DNA of 64,000 nucleotides from Pseudomonas sp. B21-028 (GTDB lineage: Bacteria; Pseudomonadota; Gammaproteobacteria; Pseudomonadales; Pseudomonadaceae). Under the pieces are notes generated by a model. The model searched no databases. It had not been told where the DNA came from and saw only the letters and a list, made by a program, of their open reading frames with translations. Positions 59,729 through 64,000 of this stretch are shown one piece after another. Made by a program: the position numbers and the translations under genes. The stretch is taken from assembly GCF_024749045.1 (NCBI RefSeq), contig NZ_CP087184.1, positions 3,534,001 through 3,598,000 of the forward strand, read 5' to 3'. Within the stretch, counting starts at the first letter, position 1. Every line of letters starts with the position of its first letter.

Positions 59729-60706
59729 ATGAAACCAACAATGGCACTCAAACCATTGGTTTTCGCTCTCGCCGCTGTCATGGCAATGGCCGCACAGGCC
59801 GGTGGCAACGATAACAACCACGGTCACGGTCATGGCGGTCATGACCACCAAGGCCCGACGCTGGATCAACTGCTCTCCATCAGCGCCGGTGCTGGGGCTA
59901 CGGTGCTGGATGAGCAGAACAGCGACGGCAACGTGGTGACCAACCAGGCCACCAGGAACACCGCTGAAGCCAAGGACTCGCTCAATGGCAGCAACGGTAA
60001 CATGGGCGCCAACGTCGCGGCCGGCGACGGTAACCAGCAGGACAACGCCGCCGCCCTGGCCACCGCGGACGAAAGCTTCATCTTCGGTTCGGCTGTCTCC
60101 ATGTCCAGTGCCACCCAGGTCAATAACAACAACTACGTCAAAAACAACTCGACTCAAAACAACGCGTCGCTCACCAACGCGGGCAACAACGGCTCCGGCA
60201 ACATCGGCATCAACGTGACCGCCGGCAATTTCAACCAACAGAAAAACAACCTGGCCATCGCCGTATCGGGTGGCCGTGTAGCACAAGCCTCGGCCGCCGC
60301 CGACCAGACCTCTACCGGCCTGGTAGTGGATAACAAAGGCGTGCGGACCTACAAGACCGACACCCTCACCAGCACCTATGAAGCCTCCGGCACGTTCAAG
60401 GCCAAAGGCACCGGCACCGCCGAAGACAACGACCATGGCGGCTGGGGCAACAAAGGTGGTTATGGCGGCGGTCATGATGACGACAAGTTCAAGTTCTCCG
60501 CCGTGGGCACTTTCGAACTGGCCGGCAGCAACACCCAGCAAGTGCTGACCCGCGATGGCTGGAAAAACCCTGTCATCAACAACGCCACCATGAACAACTC
60601 CATGAACGGCTTCTCCGGCAACGGCGGCGCCAACGTGTCGGCGGGCGTGGGCAACCAGCAGAGCAATTCGCTGTCCATCGCTGCCGGCTGCAAAGCCTGC
60701 ATGTAG
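59729..60706 (+). CDS. fapC: Major functional amyloid subunit FapC
   Basis: A 325-residue fibre subunit. A signal peptide (about 1-24) is followed by a His/Asn-rich stretch (GGNDNNHGHGHGGHDHQG). Three imperfect amyloid repeats follow, each with an N-x-GANVxAGxGNQQxN core: NMGANVAAGDGNQQDN, NIGINVTAGNFNQQKN and NGGANVSAGVGNQQSN. They are separated by linkers, the second long and Gly/His/Asp-rich. The chain ends with the conserved CxxC (Cys321 and Cys324). It is secreted through FapF and builds biofilm fibres. A terminator-like hairpin lies just after the stop. Confidence 0.95.
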   Translation: MKPTMALKPLVFALAAVMAMAAQAGGNDNNHGHGHGGHDHQGPTLDQLLSISAGAGATVLDEQNSDGNVVTNQATRNTAEAKDSLNGSNGNMGANVAAGDGNQQDNAAALATADESFIFGSAVSMSSATQVNNNNYVKNNSTQNNASLTNAGNNGSGNIGINVTAGNFNQQKNNLAIAVSGGRVAQASAAADQTSTGLVVDNKGVRTYKTDTLTSTYEASGTFKAKGTGTAEDNDHGGWGNKGGYGGGHDDDKFKFSAVGTFELAGSNTQQVLTRDGWKNPVINNATMNNSMNGFSGNGGANVSAGVGNQQSNSLSIAAGCKACM

Positions 60707-60722
60707 CTACGTGTGAAATGGG

Positions 60723-60745
60723 GCCCCGGCAACGGGGCTTCTTTT
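60723..60745 (+). terminator. Terminator-like hairpin between fapC and fapD
   Basis: gccccg and cggggc pair perfectly around gcaa (a GNRA tetraloop) and are followed by ttctttt, 16 bases after the fapC stop. Partial termination here would lower fapDEF relative to fapC. Confidence 0.7.
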
Positions 60746-60772
60746 CCAGGGTTTCCACAAGGCGTATCGATC

Positions 60773-61453
60773 ATGCGTGCGACTGCCCTTTCCCTGCTGC
60801 TTTGCATGGCTTGTGTCACAGAAGCCGCGCAAATGCCGGTCGCCGCCCTCCCCGGCGGCATGCTGGTCTACAAACCGGTGCAAAGCGTGCGCGAGCGCAA
60901 GTTCAGCGACATCGTCGAGCAGAAAACCGATTTCAGTTGCGGTGCCGCCGCACTGGCCACGGTGCTGCGCCAGGCCTACTGGCTGGACGTCGATGAAGAG
61001 CATGTCATCAAGGGCATGCTGGTCAATGCCGACCCGGACCTCGTGCGTACCCAGGGCTTCTCCATGCTGGACATGAAGCGCTACGTGGAAAGCATCGGCA
61101 TGCGCGCCCGAGGCTACCGGATACCGGCGCAAAAGCTCGAAGCCGTGACGATTCCAGTGGTGGTGCTGATGGAAATACGTGGTTACAAGCACTTCGTGGT
61201 GTTGCAGCGGGCCGACAAGCAATGGGTCTACATCGGCGACCCGGTGCTGGGGCACAAGCGCTACGCCCACGACGATTTCGTCAAGGGCTGGAACGGCATC
61301 GTCTTTGCCATCGTCGGTCCCGGCTACGACAAGACCAACGCACTGCGCAGCCCCCCGCAACCGCTGACGGCACGTAACAAGCTGGACGGGTTCAACCCGG
61401 TCAAGGATGCGGAATTGATGGATTTCGGTTTCATACAGAGCGACTTTTTTTAA
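60773..61453 (+). CDS. fapD: C39-family peptidase FapD
   Basis: A 226-residue exported cysteine peptidase. The triad can be placed at Cys56 (TDFSCGAAALATVL), His140 (GYKHFVVL) and Asp156 (IGDPVLG), the arrangement of peptidase family C39. The signal peptide is MRATALSLLLCMACVTEAA. FapD is needed for Fap assembly and may trim components. The ATG at 60773 starts the signal peptide. Confidence 0.92.
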   Translation: MRATALSLLLCMACVTEAAQMPVAALPGGMLVYKPVQSVRERKFSDIVEQKTDFSCGAAALATVLRQAYWLDVDEEHVIKGMLVNADPDLVRTQGFSMLDMKRYVESIGMRARGYRIPAQKLEAVTIPVVVLMEIRGYKHFVVLQRADKQWVYIGDPVLGHKRYAHDDFVKGWNGIVFAIVGPGYDKTNALRSPPQPLTARNKLDGFNPVKDAELMDFGFIQSDFF

Positions 61454-61512
61454 TCGCCGACCCACTGCCAACGACAAATACAAAAAGGAGCAGGATGCTC
61501 CGGGAGCGGTAC

Positions 61513-62259
61513 ATGAAAACTTCACACTGGCTGTCGCTGGCCTGCCTGGCCGCGACCGTGTCCGGCTATGCCCATGCCGGATTCAAACCCATCGAAATCG
61601 AGGACCACGAGCTCGCCGAGCTGCGCGGTCGTTATGTCATGCCAGGGCGGGTCATCAGCTTCGGCATCGTCATGAGCAGTACCTGGCGCAACGCCAGCGG
61701 CGACCTGATCGGCGCAACCAGCTCCATGCAGATCCAGGCCTCAACCGTCAAACCCGAGTTCTACGTTTCCACCATCAAGCAGACCGGCAACGGCAGCGCT
61801 CCGGAACAGGGCAGCGGCAACATTACCGGTGGCGCAGGTCTTGGGACGAGCCACGGTGTGACCCAGAGCGTACGCGCTGCCGGTGACGGCAATACCGCCT
61901 ACAACAACGTCAGCATCAACGTGAAGGAAAGCAACCGGCCCTCCGCCCTCGTTCCCGCCCAAGGCCAGTTGCTGACCCGTGGCCAGACCATCAGCGGCAG
62001 CAACGCCGCCGGCAGCGTCGCGGTGACCGCTACCGGCAGCGGCATACAGATGGCGATCCAGGCCAGTCATAACCAGGGCAGCGCGTTGCAGCAAGTCGCC
62101 CAGGGTGGCCTTTTGCAAAATACCCGCCTGCTGGGCAACAGCAACCTGGTCAACAACATGACCCAACTCAATGTGGTGCTGAACAACAACGGCCCCAGCG
62201 CCGGAGCGCTGGACTGCAACCTGACGCAGCTGCGCGGCCTGCGCAACCTTGGGTATTGA
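61513..62259 (+). CDS. fapE: Fap component FapE
   Basis: A 248-residue protein with a signal peptide (MKTSHWLSLACLAATVSGYAHA) and an Asn/Ser/Gly-rich chain; it ends with one Cys in LDCNLTQLRGLRNLGY. FapE is found in small amounts in fibres and is exported by FapF. Two starts are possible. I prefer 61513, which begins the signal peptide with GGGAG upstream; the ATG at 61495 follows AAGGAG more tightly. Confidence 0.88.
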   Translation: MKTSHWLSLACLAATVSGYAHAGFKPIEIEDHELAELRGRYVMPGRVISFGIVMSSTWRNASGDLIGATSSMQIQASTVKPEFYVSTIKQTGNGSAPEQGSGNITGGAGLGTSHGVTQSVRAAGDGNTAYNNVSINVKESNRPSALVPAQGQLLTRGQTISGSNAAGSVAVTATGSGIQMAIQASHNQGSALQQVAQGGLLQNTRLLGNSNLVNNMTQLNVVLNNNGPSAGALDCNLTQLRGLRNLGY

Positions 62260-62304
62260 ACTACGCTGCCTTTCGACCACTGGGAAAATAGGGACGGCAT
62301 TTTC

Positions 62305-63564
62305 ATGTATCGATCCGTATCGTTGCGCGCTGTAATGTGTCTAAGCACGTTGTTCCCGGCGACTCTGTTGCAAGCGGCACCGGATGCGGACGTAGAGGCA
62401 TTGAAACGGGAGCTGCTTGAGCTCAGGCAACGATACGAGGTCCAGCAAAAAGCCCTGGCGGTACTCGAACAGCGGGTACGTCAGGTGGAAGACCAGCCCG
62501 CCGCCCCACAGCCCAAGCGCCTGGTCAAATCCCCGGCCGACATGAAAGGCAACCAGAACGTGGCCGGCAGCGGCTACGGGCAGTCCCTGGCCGACGACTC
62601 GCAACCGGCCCAGAGTGTCTCCAACCTCTATGACGAGGCCAGCGGCTTCTTCGGCGGCGGCAAATTCAGCTTCGAGACCGGCGTGACCTATTCGCGCTAC
62701 GACACCCGGCAACTGATCCTCAACGGCTTCCTGGCCCTGGATTCGATTTTCCTGGGCAACATCAACCTGGACCGGATCAAGGCCGACACCTGGACGCTGG
62801 ACCTCACCGGCCGCTACAACTTCGACAATCGCTGGCAGTTCGACCTCAATGTGCCGGTGGTCTACCGGGAATCCACGTACCAGTCCGGGGGTGCCAATAA
62901 CGGCGCGGCCGGTGTCACCAGCGAAGAAACCGTCACCCGCGATCCCACCATCGGCGATGTCAATTTCGGCATTGCCTACAAGTTCATGGACGAATCGATC
63001 AACACTCCCGACGCGGTGGTGACCCTGCGCGTCAAGGCCCCTACCGGCAAGGATCCATTCGGCATCAAGCTGCGTCAGTCCCAGAGCAACACCAACCTGT
63101 TCGTACCCGAGGATCTACCCACCGGCAACGGCGTCTGGTCGATCACCCCCGGGCTTTCCCTGGTCAAGACCTTCGACCCGGCCGTGCTGTTCGGCACCCT
63201 GGCCTACACCCATAACTTCGAAGAATCGTTCGATGACATCAGTTCCACCGTCAACCAGAAAGTGCCGGGCAAGGTGCGGATCGGCGACAGCTTCCAGATC
63301 GGCGCAGGCCTGGCCTTTGCGTTGAACGAGAAAATGAGCATGTCGTTCTCGGTATCGGACCTGATCCAGAAGAAAAGCAAGCTCAAGCAGGACGGTGGGG
63401 ATTGGGAGTCAGTGGTCTCCAGTGATGCCAATGCCGGCTACTTCAATATCGGCATGACCATCGCCGCCTCCGACAACCTGACCATCGTGCCCAACCTGTC
63501 CATCGGCCTGACCGACGATGCGCCGGACTTCAGCTTCAGCCTCAAGTTTCCGTATTACTTCTAG
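62305..63564 (+). CDS. fapF: Outer-membrane amyloid export channel FapF
   Basis: A 419-residue outer-membrane protein. The signal peptide ([24 protein letters not shown]) is followed by a coiled-coil stretch (residues about 27-60, rich in [14 protein letters not shown] heptads), a linker, and a beta-barrel with alternating strands that ends in [11 protein letters not shown], an aromatic C-terminal signature for barrel insertion. FapF is a trimeric gated channel for FapB, FapC and FapE. It is the last gene of the operon. Confidence 0.93.
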   Translation: MYRSVSLRAVMCLSTLFPATLLQAAPDADVEALKRELLELRQRYEVQQKALAVLEQRVRQVEDQPAAPQPKRLVKSPADMKGNQNVAGSGYGQSLADDSQPAQSVSNLYDEASGFFGGGKFSFETGVTYSRYDTRQLILNGFLALDSIFLGNINLDRIKADTWTLDLTGRYNFDNRWQFDLNVPVVYRESTYQSGGANNGAAGVTSEETVTRDPTIGDVNFGIAYKFMDESINTPDAVVTLRVKAPTGKDPFGIKLRQSQSNTNLFVPEDLPTGNGVWSITPGLSLVKTFDPAVLFGTLAYTHNFEESFDDISSTVNQKVPGKVRIGDSFQIGAGLAFALNEKMSMSFSVSDLIQKKSKLKQDGGDWESVVSSDANAGYFNIGMTIAASDNLTIVPNLSIGLTDDAPDFSFSLKFPYYF

Positions 63565-63572
63565 CGCGGAAC

Positions 63573-63665
63573 CCTGTGGGAGCGAGCCTGCTCGCGATAG
63601 CGGTGGATCAGTCACTAAACAGGTGTCTGCGCTACCGTCATCGCGAGCAGGCTCGCTTCCACAGG
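63573..63665. repeat. Inverted pair of REP elements
   Basis: ctgtgggagcgagcctgctc running into gcgatagcgg faces an inverted copy ending in gctcgcttccacagg (one base changed from the usual gctcgctcccacagg). The pair lies between convergent fapF and the enhancer-binding protein gene. Confidence 0.9.
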
Positions 63666-63696
63666 TTTTTCCAGTGACCTTGCTTCAGGGAGTGAT

Positions 63697-64000
63697 TCAG
63701 CGGATCTGATGCTTGTGCAGCAGGCGATAGAACGTTGGCCGGGACACGCCCAGCACGCGGGCCGCGACGCTCAGGTTGTCACTGTGACGGTTGAGCACAT
63801 CGCTCAGTGCCTGGCGCTCGGCACGGGTCTTGTAGTCTTCAAGGGTGCCCATCGGTGCCACGACCCCATGAGGGCTGGCCAGGCCGAGGTCCCGGGCTTC
63901 GATCTGCCGCCCCTCGGCCAGCACCAGGCCGCGACGGACACGATTGGCCAGTTCCCTGACGTTGCCCGGCCAGTCGTGCACGCCCATCGCCACCAGCGCA
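63697..64000 (-). CDS. Sigma-54 enhancer-binding protein, C-terminal part
   Basis: About 100 C-terminal residues are visible; the gene runs off the window end. HDWPGNVRELANRV is the diagnostic end of the sigma-54-interacting AAA+ domain, and LSVAARVLGVSRPTFYRLLHKHQIR is a Fis-type helix-turn-helix. The N-terminal signal-receiving part is not visible. It converges on fapF; because a sigma-54-like promoter precedes fapA, it is a candidate fap activator. Confidence 0.92.
   Translation of the reverse strand, partial: ALVAMGVHDWPGNVRELANRVRRGLVLAEGRQIEARDLGLASPHGVVAPMGTLEDYKTRAERQALSDVLNRHSDNLSVAARVLGVSRPTFYRLLHKHQIR

Overview
The window is one contiguous piece of a high-GC gamma-proteobacterial chromosome, almost certainly a denitrifying member of the Pseudomonas fluorescens complex. 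Evidence for this is the narXL / narK1K2GHJI-moaA cluster, a Dnr-type regulator, a moaB-moeA-ubiUVT operon, the fapABCDEF amyloid operon, the 180-kDa-class NAD-glutamate dehydrogenase, and many REP elements of the type GTGGGAGCGAGCCTGCTCGCGAT. The species cannot be fixed from the sequence alone. No tRNA, rRNA or CRISPR was seen.

Layout. (1) 1-618: the 3' part of a LysR regulator. 636-9747: an eight-gene minus-strand catabolic operon (flavin monooxygenase, RidA-like protein, DUF1028 protein, ArgE-like deacylase, aldehyde dehydrogenase, APC permease, class III aminotransferase, polyamine-type binding protein) for an unidentified amine. (2) 10217-16856: mixed housekeeping genes (phosphoesterase, membrane diguanylate cyclase, rRNA hydroxylase rlhA, M20 dipeptidase, DUF3079 protein). 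(3) 16971-20160: a Fur-box-preceded ferrous iron uptake operon of the ftrABCD type. (4) 20299-21918: a chemoreceptor. (5) 22030-47079: the anaerobic-life block. It holds nrdD, a separate 53-residue glycyl-radical protein and nrdG; moaA and a cytoplasmic parvulin; narIJHG and narK2K1; divergent narXL; a REP/BIME array interrupted by an IS110-family (IS1111 group) element; dnr; and the operon moaB-moeA and ubiU-ubiV-ubiT with a DGC-domain gene. (6) 47168-58289: pdxH, an AhpD-like protein, a MocR regulator, a quinol-monooxygenase-like protein, a cupin, gdhB, a small acidic protein, pnuC and a NadR-like kinase. (7) 58321-63564: the functional amyloid operon with a candidate sigma-54 promoter and upstream repeats, followed by the 3' end of a convergent sigma-54 enhancer-binding protein gene.

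How it works together. Block 5 looks like one physiological module. Nitrate uptake and respiration (NarK1, NarK2, NarGHI), molybdenum cofactor supply (MoaA, MoaB, MoeA), O2-independent ubiquinone synthesis (UbiTUV) and O2-independent dNTP synthesis (NrdD/NrdG) sit together. They share Anr/Dnr boxes of the same form, TTGAC-N4-GTCAA, upstream of narK1, nrdD and ubiU. A NarL-type 7-2-7 site lies between narK1 and narX, and a weaker one lies upstream of moaB.

The points most worth a second look are: the split NrdD, with its glycyl-radical segment on its own translationally coupled gene; the uncharacterised amine operon with a RidA homologue lacking the key Arg; the fap control region (direct repeats, sigma-54-like promoter, adjacent enhancer-binding protein, and a terminator-like hairpin just after fapC); and the IS1111-type element in the REP array, with mappable ends, a leader hairpin and a candidate bridge-RNA region.
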